A DNA stretch of 44,254 nucleotides from a virus, in the IMG/VR virus record IMGVR_UViG_3300032287_000776, positions 1 to 44,254 of that record. One strand, given 5' to 3'. This document shows, in pieces, positions 15,309-22,425 of this stretch (positions are counted from its first letter, which is position 1; the number at the start of each line of letters is the position of its first letter). The position numbers were made by a program, and so were the translations under genes. Under the pieces are notes generated by a model. It worked only from the letters and a program-made list of their open reading frames with translations, was not told the DNA's origin and did no database searches.

Positions 15309-16208
15309 TTATGTATTAAATAATTTAACCCAACCTTCTATTCTTTTATTCCAATCAAATGTTTCAATCGCATATTCTTGTATTTTTGCACAAGTAGCCC
15401 GATACAACTGGTGGTCTTGTTTATATCTCAAGATTGCTTCTCTTGTTTCATTGATGAAATTATTTGCATCAATTGAGACTACAACTCCACCACTTTTAAC
15501 TGCATCCTCTGCATAATATCCAACAGGAGTTCCTATCGTCAGTCTTCCTGCTGCTGCGGATTCCATCATTGGCAAACCTCCAGCCTCCTCGGTTGATGAC
15601 ATCACAACGCAATCAACCCTGCCATAGTACGAAGGCATACACAAGTGATTCATCTCTGGAAATGATAACAACTCCACATCGATTCCATTTACAGCATCTT
15701 CTACCAACTTGCCCCTCTTTATCTCCTCGTTCAAGAAGTTCTTGGTTTCCTTCATCCCAGCATACCCAATTACAGATAGTCGATGAGAGATGTTGCGCTC
15801 AAAAACATCCGTATGGATTCCAAGTTTCACAATGTCAGGAACCCTGCTAACCCCAAACTCCATAGATTTGTTCTTTAGGACGCTTGATATAACAGCATAC
15901 CCTTTAAGTTGGGAATAAAAATCAACCCCATAATCTTTCCTAGCCAGCAATATGTCCCATTGACCATGAGCAACACTTACTATCTTGTCCAACGGAATCC
16001 CTCGATAATGCAACGGAATTACTGCCTCTGGAGTTGTAACGAACACATCGTATGTTCTATTCAAGAAATCAAACTCATGCTGTGAATACGGAATAGTCCA
16101 GTCAAGCAAATTTGCGTATATCCCGTGTTTATACAATTCCTTGCATAGACCATGATGAATAGACCCAAATGCCCACCTGTTTTGAGTGTAAAATAATACT
16201 TTCTTCAT
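15309..16208 (-). CDS. Glycosyltransferase, GT-B / GT4-like
   Basis: This 299-residue protein has the C-terminal signature SSTEEAGGLPMMESAAAGR (about 204-222), corresponding to the E-x7-E region of GT4 enzymes, followed by GTPVGYYAEDAV. The N-terminal half has a Rossmann-like KKVLFYTQNRWAFGS start and a VTTPEAVIPLHY region. It would use a nucleotide sugar, with retention of configuration as is usual for GT4. It overlaps the upstream methyltransferase by four bases. Together with the next gene it may build a short glycan. Confidence 0.8.
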   Translation of the reverse strand: MKKVLFYTQNRWAFGSIHHGLCKELYKHGIYANLLDWTIPYSQHEFDFLNRTYDVFVTTPEAVIPLHYRGIPLDKIVSVAHGQWDILLARKDYGVDFYSQLKGYAVISSVLKNKSMEFGVSRVPDIVKLGIHTDVFERNISHRLSVIGYAGMKETKNFLNEEIKRGKLVEDAVNGIDVELLSFPEMNHLCMPSYYGRVDCVVMSSTEEAGGLPMMESAAAGRLTIGTPVGYYAEDAVKSGGVVVSIDANNFINETREAILRYKQDHQLYRATCAKIQEYAIETFDWNKRIEGWVKLFNT

Positions 16209-16780
16209 ATGCCTAAATTCCTACGAGTTACATATCCTTTGATTGCACAATAATTGTATTCGCAATGGGTGAATTGTGGATCATTCCAATGATACCATCC
16301 AAACTTCTTTTCGTAGTGATGAATGTCGAACTTTGTAGCTAAATCAATCAGGTTAAAGTTGGATTTGTGGATCTCATACGAGTTATCCAACGCATCGTCT
16401 TGCGGCATGAAAGTAGGCCACAATGCAAATACCCAATCACTGCGATACAAGAAGTAATCGATGTAATCAATTGCTTCTGACCTAAAGAAGTGTTCAAGAA
16501 CATCTCCAAATATTACTGCATTATATCTTCTCCTTGGATTTACTTTGGCGAAATCTTGAACATTACAGTAATGAACTTTGCTATATATATCGCTCAACTT
16601 GTAGTCATCAATGTATTTCTGCGTTGGTTCGATTGCCTCAATATTAATGTTTGGCAGTATTGATTTTATTATATTACCATACTTCCCCGCTCCTGCACCA
16701 ACATCAAGAACTGACTGCGGATTGACTTTGTTAATGTGACTTGATAGCAATGTATCAAATGTTTCTGATGAAAATGGCAT
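16205..16780 (-). CDS. SAM-dependent methyltransferase-like protein
   Basis: This 191-residue class I methyltransferase has motif I SVLDVGAGAGKYG (about 23-35), an acidic IEAIEPTQKY (motif II, 45-54 region) and VIFGDVLEHFF (motif IV). DVLEH is typical of methyltransferases acting on small molecules or sugars. The C-terminus is aromatic (HHYEKKFGWYHWNDPQFTHC). It is coupled on both sides (ATGA and TAATG overlaps) within the glycosyltransferase cluster, so a sugar acceptor is the most likely guess. Confidence 0.78.
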   Translation of the reverse strand: MPFSSETFDTLLSSHINKVNPQSVLDVGAGAGKYGNIIKSILPNINIEAIEPTQKYIDDYKLSDIYSKVHYCNVQDFAKVNPRRRYNAVIFGDVLEHFFRSEAIDYIDYFLYRSDWVFALWPTFMPQDDALDNSYEIHKSNFNLIDLATKFDIHHYEKKFGWYHWNDPQFTHCEYNYCAIKGYVTRRNLGI

Positions 16781-16821
16781 TAGTTCAGTTCCTCATTAAG
16801 CTCTTCTGTTGTTTTGTTCAT
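16780..16821 (-). CDS. Possible 13-aa linking mini-ORF
   Basis: ATG 16821 begins MNKTTEELNEELN and its stop overlaps the methyltransferase start as TAATG. It lies in the only gap between the two glyco genes and could keep ribosomes moving from the upstream gene to the next start. It may equally be chance; no other support exists. Confidence 0.25.
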   Translation of the reverse strand: MNKTTEELNEELN

Positions 16822-16825
16822 CTTT

Positions 16826-17947
16826 TTATGGGTAAGTCATTGTCATTGCATCGATTCCGTTGCCTTTAGCGTACCATCCCGCTCCGTTGTGAACGTCAAG
16901 CACGTCTTGGAAATACTTCTCGTACCTCGGTGCAACCTTCTCAAGCGTAAAGTTCTCGCCAAACTTGCGGCAGTCCGCTGGTCTGATGCGGTCGATATTT
17001 TCGACTGCATCGACATAGTCACCCATCGTTCTGCATCGATACCCAGTGACCCCGTGCAGGTTATTCTCTGCGAAGGATCCCCAATCACTGGTGATGGTTG
17101 GTGTTCCAGATAGCAGGTTCTCGATCTGCACTCCACCGAATGGCTCCACATACTGTGATGGCAGGAAGGATGCCTTGGCTTTAGACATCAGTTCCTTTCG
17201 CTTTAAAACGTCAGCATAGCCCACATATTCGACGTGAGGTGGGAATGTATACCCAGCTTCCTTCTGACCCGCTACAATCAGTTTCACACCTGCCCTGCGC
17301 GTTGCATCGATTGCGATATCAACACCCTTGCCAGAGTAGACCCTGCCTAGATAAAGGAAGTAGTCTTCTTTCTGGTCATTGAAGTCGAAATCATCGATAT
17401 CAAAATAGTTCGGAATGACTACGCTATAGTTATCCTGCTGGCATTGCCCAACAGAAGCCATGCCGCAGTGAGCGTGATAGATGGCATAGCTCTCCCAGAC
17501 CTTCCACCTAGCCCAATGCCCACCCGCATATCCAATCCCCGGCTCAACGCAGATCAGGTCTGGATGGGCATCGCAGATTGGTCTGACTCCAGATCCCCAG
17601 AACGGCAGGATGAAGTCATTCTTCTGTTTACGGACTCCAATCTCCCGAATGGCATTGGCATAGAATGTCTGGTATGCATGGTCACCAGTGTCGAACTTAA
17701 AGAACGTCTTACGCCAGTCGTGTGACCCATATGACTTGGCGAAGTCCTCGTTGGCTAAGACACTAACGTGTTCGGTGCATTGCAGGTCTGAGTCCTCATG
17801 CCCGTAGTGTATCACCTCATGCCCCCTGTTGGTCATAGCTTTTGCAAATTTGACCACCTTCTGCGTGTAGGCACAGGCATTAAACTCTTTGGATGTAACT
17901 GTGTGTGGAAGTCCCAGTGCGTGGAATCTCATTTTTTCTGTTTTCAT
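16826..17947 (-). CDS. GT4-family-like glycosyltransferase
   Basis: This 373-residue GT-B protein has an N-terminal acceptor domain and a clear C-terminal donor-binding domain: YFLYLGRVYSGKGVDIAIDA (about 196-215) and the E-x7-E-type motif EPFGGVQIENLLSGTP (268-283), followed by TITSDWGSFAE. This is the classic GT4 pattern. It probably transfers a sugar from a nucleotide donor, perhaps to a virion or host surface glycan. The gene is the first of a coupled glycosyl/methyl cassette running towards dCMP deaminase. An in-frame ATG five codons downstream is an alternative start. Confidence 0.85.
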   Translation of the reverse strand: MKTEKMRFHALGLPHTVTSKEFNACAYTQKVVKFAKAMTNRGHEVIHYGHEDSDLQCTEHVSVLANEDFAKSYGSHDWRKTFFKFDTGDHAYQTFYANAIREIGVRKQKNDFILPFWGSGVRPICDAHPDLICVEPGIGYAGGHWARWKVWESYAIYHAHCGMASVGQCQQDNYSVVIPNYFDIDDFDFNDQKEDYFLYLGRVYSGKGVDIAIDATRRAGVKLIVAGQKEAGYTFPPHVEYVGYADVLKRKELMSKAKASFLPSQYVEPFGGVQIENLLSGTPTITSDWGSFAENNLHGVTGYRCRTMGDYVDAVENIDRIRPADCRKFGENFTLEKVAPRYEKYFQDVLDVHNGAGWYAKGNGIDAMTMTYP

Positions 17948-17972
17948 TATGTACTACTGCTGTTATGTGAAG

Positions 17973-18128
17973 TTATTGGTTATTTTCCTTGTTCTTCAGC
18001 TTGTTGATCAAGGACTTCTGCTTGTTTACGTCATGCTGCAATTCATGGATGATTTGCCGCAATTCTCTAATCTCCTGCTTTTGTTGCTGGATTATACGCA
18101 TCTCTGGTGTTATCTCATGCGCTTTCAT
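17973..18128 (-). CDS. 51-aa coiled-coil protein
   Basis: ATG 18128 overlaps the NrdR-like stop by four bases. The protein is a single heptad-patterned coiled coil (RIIQQQKQEIRELRQIIHEL, then QHDVNKQKSLINKLKNKENN). A longer frame extends upstream but runs through the zinc-ribbon gene in another frame. Such small coiled coils often dimerise or bind a partner; none is identified. Confidence 0.65.
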   Translation of the reverse strand: MKAHEITPEMRIIQQQKQEIRELRQIIHELQHDVNKQKSLINKLKNKENNQ

Positions 18129-18334
18129 AGGTTCTCGATGATCTCGGTTAGTTTTGCTTTCATGTTGTTGACTTGTTTTAGACTCATGTAGTCCTGTGCG
18201 CTCACTTCGTATGTTGAGTACCTGTGGTTGCACTTTCCGTTATCGCAGTACCTACGTCTTGAGAATCGATTTCCAAGATCTCTACATTCCATAACGTGTG
18301 TCGTAGAACTGCATTTTGGGCATAATTTGACCAT
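18125..18334 (-). CDS. NrdR-like zinc-ribbon protein
   Basis: This 69-residue protein has an N-terminal zinc ribbon, C5-x2-C8 (KLCPKCSS) and C30...C35 (RRRYCDNGKCNHRYSTYE). The whole resembles the N-terminal DNA-binding ribbon of NrdR, including 'R-R-R-Y-C...Y-S-T-Y-E'. The ATP-cone domain of NrdR is absent and is replaced by a short helix ending in KAKLTEIIENL. It could be a small transcription regulator; it is preceded by a 110-bp gap with repeated motifs, which could be its operator. Confidence 0.7.
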   Translation of the reverse strand: MVKLCPKCSSTTHVMECRDLGNRFSRRRYCDNGKCNHRYSTYEVSAQDYMSLKQVNNMKAKLTEIIENL

Positions 18335-18351
18335 TTATGATTTAACCCTAG

Positions 18352-18415
18352 ATATGGTGATTTTAAAATATGTTGCCACTATATGGTGATTATTATCGAC
18401 AACATCAGTGATTTT
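18352..18415. promoter_or_regulatory. Direct repeats upstream of the NrdR-like gene
   Basis: ATATGGTGATT occurs at 18352-18362 and 18381-18391, exactly 29 bp apart, and a related AGTGATTTT follows at 18407-18415, inside the 110-bp gap between the small terminase and the NrdR-like gene. The spacing and gap position suggest operator or regulator binding sites. No convincing -35/-10 pair was found with them. Confidence 0.4.
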
Positions 18416-18444
18416 GTGGTTAAAATACATTAGCTCATCGTACG

Positions 18445-18933
18445 CTATGCTGAGTTTGATTCACCGCTCGCTTCGATTCGCAGTTGCTTCTCCTCTGGTT
18501 CCCTGCCCTCGATTAGCTCTATTGGTTCAGCGTTGCGATCACCAATCGTGAATGTGACGTTGAGTGGTTTGGCTCCAGTGTTCTCTATTTCGATTTTGTC
18601 TCCGTACTGACGAGCGTTCCATTTACCTAGTAAGCGTAGTCGAGTATCGATTCGCACTCGCTTCTCTGCTGCGTCTAGCATTGGATCATCAGCAATGCGA
18701 ATGCAATCATCTGCTAGTGCGTGAGTGCCGATTTTTCTTGCGTGTGCGGATTTGTTGCGAAAGTTTTCGTTGGAAGATTCCCAACGCCATACTGTGGAGT
18801 AGTTTGGCATACCTTCGAGATTACAGATGGATGAGAGTGTTTGACCTATTGAAAGTCGTTCACATATTTCCTCTGCGAGTTCCTCGTTATACTCTGGAGG
18901 TCTACCCATTTTCTTGGATGGTTTAAAGCTCAT
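18445..18933 (-). CDS. terS: Terminase small subunit
   Basis: This 162-residue protein matches the small-terminase type with an N-terminal helix-turn-helix: GRPPEYNEELAEEICERLSI, then TLSSICNLEGMPNYSTVWRW, then the HARKIGTHALADDCIRIADD segment and DTRLRLLGKWNARQYGDK. The arrangement is the Sf6 gp1-like family. It recognises viral DNA and forms a ring that recruits TerL. It is separated from terL by about 6 kb and several glycosyltransferase, methyltransferase and nucleotide genes, which is unusual. Confidence 0.85.
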   Translation of the reverse strand: MSFKPSKKMGRPPEYNEELAEEICERLSIGQTLSSICNLEGMPNYSTVWRWESSNENFRNKSAHARKIGTHALADDCIRIADDPMLDAAEKRVRIDTRLRLLGKWNARQYGDKIEIENTGAKPLNVTFTIGDRNAEPIELIEGREPEEKQLRIEASGESNSA

Positions 18934-18947
18934 GTGGTTGCTTGGGT

Positions 18948-19352
18948 TTACGCCTTGGTAATCCTGACTTCAGTTCGTTGCTCTGCTTGGGTGCGGACTT
19001 TGACTTGCGAGAACGTGATTTCGACGCTTTCTGGGTTATCGTCTGGGATGAGGTGCGCGTATCTAATTTGGTCAATGAGAGGTTTGCTTCCTCCAGCAAG
19101 GTTATCGATGTCGAGAGTCTTGGTTGAGAATCTTGTAAGTGCGAGAGTGTACTGCGGATTGCACTTAGCAGTGCAGTCCTTGCTAGGTTCTTTTGCTTTT
19201 GGTACTTTGACCAATGGCAATTTAGGAGCGTGTTGAGTGAGGGTGTCAAGTAGCCGTCTAGATGGAGGTTTATAGTTGTCTGCATAGTAGTAATGTCCGT
19301 CAGGTGCGAGGGTGTAGCCTTTCTCTTTGAGTTGTTCAGTTGTCCAGTTCAT
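18948..19352 (-). CDS. RusA-like Holliday-junction resolvase
   Basis: 134 residues from ATG 19352, which overlaps the upstream stop as ATGA and so is preferred to a longer start at 19421. The N-terminus (MNWTTEQLKEKGYTLAPDGH) is the short 'KGY..DG' extension seen in several phage nucleases. The C-terminus has the acidic RusA signature: TLDIDNLAGGSKPLIDQIRY then HLIPDDNPES, giving the D-x-D...D-D active-site pattern, then a basic QVKVRTQAEQRT. It would resolve four-way junctions during replication. A second frame over the same DNA also looks RusA-like at its N-terminus (see findings). Confidence 0.75.
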   Translation of the reverse strand: MNWTTEQLKEKGYTLAPDGHYYYADNYKPPSRRLLDTLTQHAPKLPLVKVPKAKEPSKDCTAKCNPQYTLALTRFSTKTLDIDNLAGGSKPLIDQIRYAHLIPDDNPESVEITFSQVKVRTQAEQRTEVRITKA

Positions 19353-19513
19353 TGCTCGATTAAGTAATCTTCTGGGTTGGGATCCTGTTGTGCTTCGATT
19401 GTTTTGCCGCAGGTGTTGCACTTGCAGTTGCCGTGATCATCGACTTCCATGACGTTGTCGCAGCACTCTGGTACTTCGTCTTGTTCTGGCGGGTCATTCC
19501 AGTAGTCGTTCAT
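19349..19513 (-). CDS. 54-aa cysteine-rich protein
   Basis: ATG 19513 to TGA 19349, coupled to the resolvase by ATGA. The acidic protein starts MNDYWNDPPEQDEVPECCDN and has a C-x-C-x2-C knuckle (NCKCNTCGKTIE), together five cysteines suited to binding zinc. Function is unknown; neighbourhood suggests DNA metabolism. Confidence 0.65.
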   Translation of the reverse strand: MNDYWNDPPEQDEVPECCDNVMEVDDHGNCKCNTCGKTIEAQQDPNPEDYLIEQ

Positions 19514-19556
19514 AGCGGGTATAGTTATACATGGTTGTGTTGGGTTTATACCTTAT

Positions 19557-20126
19557 CTAGCCTAATCTTTCTACTTGAGAGTGCCATCTCCACCCCTTCC
19601 AAGATCCATGTGATTGCTTTCTTCTGGGTGATAGTATTGACAATCCACCATGTGCTTTGCAGGTGTAAGATGTTTCTTTTTTACCTTTTTGATGCCATTG
19701 AACATCATCGAAATGAAAGAGAGTTTCATTTTCTCGTATGAAGTGCATTAAGTTCTTAAAATTGTATACTTTATTTGATGGTGAAACAAGTCTCCATATT
19801 TTTGAACATTGATTCATTGGCCCCTTTTGCGCTCGCGGATCTGTTTTTTTAAATTCTTCTAATTCTTGTTTGATTCTTTCTTTTTCCCAATCTGCGTGTG
19901 GTGTTTTTCTCGTAATTCGACCACTTAGTTTCTTGGAATTTATTTCTCCGATTCTTTTTCTTGTTTCATCTGAAAGTGGTTTGTGAACTAATTCTCCGCT
20001 TGCATATCTTTTTTTAAGAGTTGCTCCCGCTCTCTGTATTGATTCTTTTGGGTTTGGTTTTCTTGTTCCAGAAGACCACTTTCTTTTTAATGAGATTGAT
20101 AGTTTTTCAATTGATTCTTTTGTCAT
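19557..20126 (-). CDS. NUMOD3-type DNA-binding protein, free-standing homing-gene relative
   Basis: 189 residues with repeated short basic motifs (SLKRKWSSGTRKPNPKESIQ, ATLKKRYASGELVHKPLSDE, TRKRIGEINSKKLSGR), resembling NUMOD3 modules of homing endonucleases. The C-terminus (IWRLVSPSNKVYNFKNLMHF and LSPRRKQSHGSWKGWRWHS) is a DNA-binding region of the kind found in HNH/GIY-YIG relatives. I see no clear HNH or GIY-YIG catalytic site, so this may be a regulator or a decayed homing gene. It sits between the resolvase group and the PD-(D/E)XK-like gene. Confidence 0.65.
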   Translation of the reverse strand: MTKESIEKLSISLKRKWSSGTRKPNPKESIQRAGATLKKRYASGELVHKPLSDETRKRIGEINSKKLSGRITRKTPHADWEKERIKQELEEFKKTDPRAQKGPMNQCSKIWRLVSPSNKVYNFKNLMHFIRENETLFHFDDVQWHQKGKKETSYTCKAHGGLSILSPRRKQSHGSWKGWRWHSQVERLG

Positions 20127-20136
20127 AATTAGTTGT

Positions 20137-20613
20137 TCATTTGATTGGTAGCGTTTCGATTGGGTTTAGTGCTGATTGCGGGACGAAGTAGCAGTCTGGA
20201 TCTCCTTCTACGAAGTACTCTGGTTTCTTACCATGCTCAGGATTGATCCAACCTCGTAGTGTTGCCTTGAGTCCACTGATTGTAACGAACACAAAGATGT
20301 AATCGTTGTTGGAGGAATCGTATAGCACAAGATGTCCGTTTGCGTGTTCTGTTGTGCGAACCTCGATGGATGCGCCTATGTCTGCTGCTTTGGTTATTTG
20401 CAGGGTGGACATCTGCGTTAGCCCGGTGAACTTTGATACAGCAATCTCACCTAGCTCACCTAAAATGCTATCTGCCAATCGCTGGGTCATTTTGCGGTAT
20501 GACTTGCCACCATGATCGTGTCCCATGCGCTTGTTCTTAATGGCAACCAACTGGCGTACCGCACCCTTCGTTGCGGCTACCATGAAATCCTCTGCTGTTA
20601 AATCGATGATCAT
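20137..20613 (-). CDS. PD-(D/E)XK-fold-like nuclease
   Basis: 158 residues with a restriction-endonuclease-like core: SILGELGEIAVSKFTGLTQ, then ADIGASIEVRTTEHANGHL, then VFVTISGLKATLRGWINPEH. The order (E, then D-x3-I-E-V-R) fits a PD-(D/E)XK core with Arg replacing the usual catalytic Lys. The expected product is a DNA nuclease, or an inactive DNA-binding relative. It is coupled to the small upstream gene by ATGA and lies with the resolvase and NUMOD gene. Confidence 0.6.
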   Translation of the reverse strand: MIIDLTAEDFMVAATKGAVRQLVAIKNKRMGHDHGGKSYRKMTQRLADSILGELGEIAVSKFTGLTQMSTLQITKAADIGASIEVRTTEHANGHLVLYDSSNNDYIFVFVTISGLKATLRGWINPEHGKKPEYFVEGDPDCYFVPQSALNPIETLPIK

Positions 20614-20891
20614 CGTGATTGCTGAATGAATTTGAGTGCGATCGCCATTAGCTCAGGGTAGTCGCGCAGTGACTCTAGGTACTGGGCAAACATATCATCG
20701 ATTGCCTGTTCAGCGAACGGGTCAGGAATGATCTCAGCTTTGACCTGTGCGTCCTCCAAGTCCTTGTTGGCTGCCCTCAGTGCAAAGATGGCAGCGGAAC
20801 AGAATACGGACAATTGTGCGGCAATGGAGCGGTAGTCTTTATCGCAGTCCTTGAGACGCTCGATCTCGGTGGCGTAGTGCGGTTCGCTCAT
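20610..20891 (-). CDS. Small hypothetical helical protein
   Basis: 93 residues (MSEPHYATEIERLKDCDKDY start) of mostly alpha-helical, soluble sequence with a moderately hydrophobic stretch QLSVFCSAAIFALRAANKD that is too charged nearby to be a confident membrane segment. It is coupled on both sides by ATGA overlaps (nuclease and coiled-coil gene). No family recognised. Confidence 0.6.
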   Translation of the reverse strand: MSEPHYATEIERLKDCDKDYRSIAAQLSVFCSAAIFALRAANKDLEDAQVKAEIIPDPFAEQAIDDMFAQYLESLRDYPELMAIALKFIQQSR

Positions 20892-21250
20892 GGTTTTAGT
20901 TTTTCCTTTTTGCGGTAGTCTCTAACCTCGGCTTGCAACACTTGGTTGCTTTCGGACATTTGTTGTGCCAACTCCCTTGCGTCAGCGAGTTCATATGTTA
21001 AATTTACCATTTTAACGTGATAGTTTTTTGCGTCTTTTAATGCCTCGTCACGTTCCAATTCTGCTCTTGCTGCCATATCAATCGCGCATTTCCACTTGTT
21101 CTCCCAACCCACAATAGCATTCCTAGCCTCGTCACGTTCTTTAATAGCTCGCAATGTTCCTAAAGCAATTTCCCTTCTTTCTTGTGGTATTGCCATCACT
21201 TCGATGAGTGATAAACACTTAAGTTCCTCTGTATCTGGTTGTTCACTCAT
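20888..21250 (-). CDS. Coiled-coil hypothetical protein with ERDEA repeats
   Basis: 120 residues, predominantly coiled coil, containing KERDEARNAIVGWENKWK and ELERDEALKDAKNY and ending in a basic KKEKLKP. The repeated ERDEA word also occurs in the adjacent gene. MSEQPDTEELKCLSLIEVMA is the N-terminus. No catalytic or metal-binding motif. Probably a small structural or partner-binding protein; tied by ATGA overlaps to its neighbours. Confidence 0.6.
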   Translation of the reverse strand: MSEQPDTEELKCLSLIEVMAIPQERREIALGTLRAIKERDEARNAIVGWENKWKCAIDMAARAELERDEALKDAKNYHVKMVNLTYELADARELAQQMSESNQVLQAEVRDYRKKEKLKP

Positions 21251-21642
21251 TTTGCGCCCTCCAATGCTTTTCTTGCAATAGTTCCCATGTTTTCGCGATC
21301 TGCGTAAATATCTGTGCCGTCAATAAATAAATCCTCGATCTTCATCAACGCCTCTCTCGCCTCGTCTAATTGCTCAAGAGCAAACGCCAAAGATTGTTGA
21401 GAATTTTTGCGATCCTCCCTAGCCTCGTCACGTTCTTGGCAGAATCGTTCTGCCCTGCATTCAGCTTGAGCAATCTGTGACAAAGCATCGTCACGTTCTA
21501 ACGCCAGTTGCTTTGCATCCTCTCGCAACTTGTAAACCTCAGTTGGTGTCCAGTCTGCGTCACAACCGCACTCGTAACTGCTACGAGCTTCGCAATCGCA
21601 ATCTTGGCCGGGGAAGTAATCTGATGTTATAATTTCGTTCAT
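21247..21642 (-). CDS. Coiled-coil hypothetical protein with N-terminal cysteine cluster
   Basis: 131 residues from ATG 21642; a longer frame with a GTG start at 21708 reads into a structured gap and is not preferred. The N-terminus (MNEIITSDYFPGQDCDCEAR, then YECGCDADW) has several cysteines possibly binding metal. The rest is coiled coil with ERDDALSQIAQAE and QERDEAREDRKNSQQ. The shared ERDEA words and direct adjacency suggest ancient duplication with the next gene. Confidence 0.6.
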   Translation of the reverse strand: MNEIITSDYFPGQDCDCEARSSYECGCDADWTPTEVYKLREDAKQLALERDDALSQIAQAECRAERFCQERDEAREDRKNSQQSLAFALEQLDEAREALMKIEDLFIDGTDIYADRENMGTIARKALEGAK

Positions 21643-21822
21643 ATATTTATAAATGGGGTGTGAGGTTTTATGTAGTTGCCTCACAGGGTCAAATGATAAC
21701 CAGCCCACATGGTGGCCGCTACATTCCCTTAAAATTGGTCAGCGTTTTTTCGGATGCGCTGCCCCCGTTGTCCCCTGCTATCTACGGGACTGACCTTTGT
21801 AGAGTAGCGAGGAAAGTGTTAG
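21643..21822 (-). other. 180-bp structured intergenic leader
   Basis: No convincing gene fits here. A 7-bp stem TGTGAGG/CCTCACA (21659-21685) lies just before the coiled-coil gene's start. Further upstream GGTCAG/CTGACC (21737-21742 / 21790-21795) closes a region that also contains CCCGT/ACGGG (21764-21768 / 21784-21788) and CAGCG/CGCTG (21740-21744 / 21757-21761). The last stem competes with the closing stem. The arrangement is compatible with a 5' regulatory RNA; no known riboswitch class is recognised. Confidence 0.35.
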
Positions 21823-22095
21823 TTAAAACGGAATGTCATCTCCATCCGAATCATTGGCCCGTGCTGGAGCAGATTTGGCCTTTGCAGGGGTTTTGGTTGC
21901 GCCTTGATCCTTTGGCTTGGCTGACAAGCTAAAGAACTTCTTACCATCCTTCTTGGACTCCTTGAGCCAACCATTGAGCCAGTAGTCAGTTCCCTCGATG
22001 TTGATGGATCCGTTGTAGTCTGGGTGGGTGTCCAGTTCTTTGCGGTCATTCTTGAAGAGTGATCCGCGATTAGTGTTATCGTATTGTTCTGCCAT
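21823..22095 (-). CDS. SSB-like DNA-binding protein
   Basis: This 90-residue protein (MAEQYDNTNRGSLFKNDRKE, then DYNGSINIEGTDYWLNGWLK, ESKKDGKKFFSLSAKPKD) resembles the short OB-like proteins used by phages as single-stranded DNA-binding factors. The C-terminus is a disordered Ala/Lys/Pro linker followed by DSDGDDIPF, the acidic tail typical of SSB that docks partner proteins. Position beside DnaB and ERF fits. It probably coats ssDNA at the fork and during annealing. A TATAAT directly precedes the ATG but looks like part of the ribosome leader. Confidence 0.75.
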   Translation of the reverse strand: MAEQYDNTNRGSLFKNDRKELDTHPDYNGSINIEGTDYWLNGWLKESKKDGKKFFSLSAKPKDQGATKTPAKAKSAPARANDSDGDDIPF

Positions 22096-22183
22096 ATTAT
22101 TATAGTTAGTTTATATTATGCATCGTTTTTGTGGTGTGATGCCACCAAGTCTGCATTTGTTTGCAGAAAGTGTAATGTTGTGG

Positions 22184-22411
22184 TTAGTCGCTCCAGCAAT
22201 CGTAGCTTCCTTCGTAGACATATCCATCCTCGTTTTTCGTTTCGTTGACCGCGAATGACTGTCCGATCATTTCGTGTCTGCCACAAATGGATTTGACCAT
22301 TTCATTAGAAAGACAGCACCTTGACGTGATGCGGAATGTTCCCCAGTCCCGTGTGCCACTGGAATTGCGCTGCTTGTCTGCCTCGACTGTGATTGTGTTG
22401 AGAGTTTTCAT
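22184..22411 (-). CDS. Small cysteine-containing hypothetical protein
   Basis: 75 residues (MKTLNTITVEADKQRNSSGT start) including TSRCCLSNEMVKSICGRHEM and a C-terminal YVYEGSYDCWSD. Four cysteines could bind metal or form a compact fold. The gene starts 15 bases downstream of a T-arm-like hairpin. The N-terminal MKT matches the small gene upstream, but the rest does not. Function unknown. Confidence 0.65.
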   Translation of the reverse strand: MKTLNTITVEADKQRNSSGTRDWGTFRITSRCCLSNEMVKSICGRHEMIGQSFAVNETKNEDGYVYEGSYDCWSD

Positions 22412-22425
22412 TTGTTAGTGGATTT

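Noticed and set aside
17973-18233. Longer 86-aa version of the 51-aa coiled-coil protein
   Set aside because: The first 35 residues overlap the zinc-ribbon gene in another frame; the ATGA start at 18128 explains the data better.
22106-22156. Minus-strand 16-aa peptide with WWHH before the SSB-like gene, like an attenuator leader
   Set aside because: No terminator-antiterminator pair was found, the start lacks a Shine-Dalgarno, and such short frames are common by chance.
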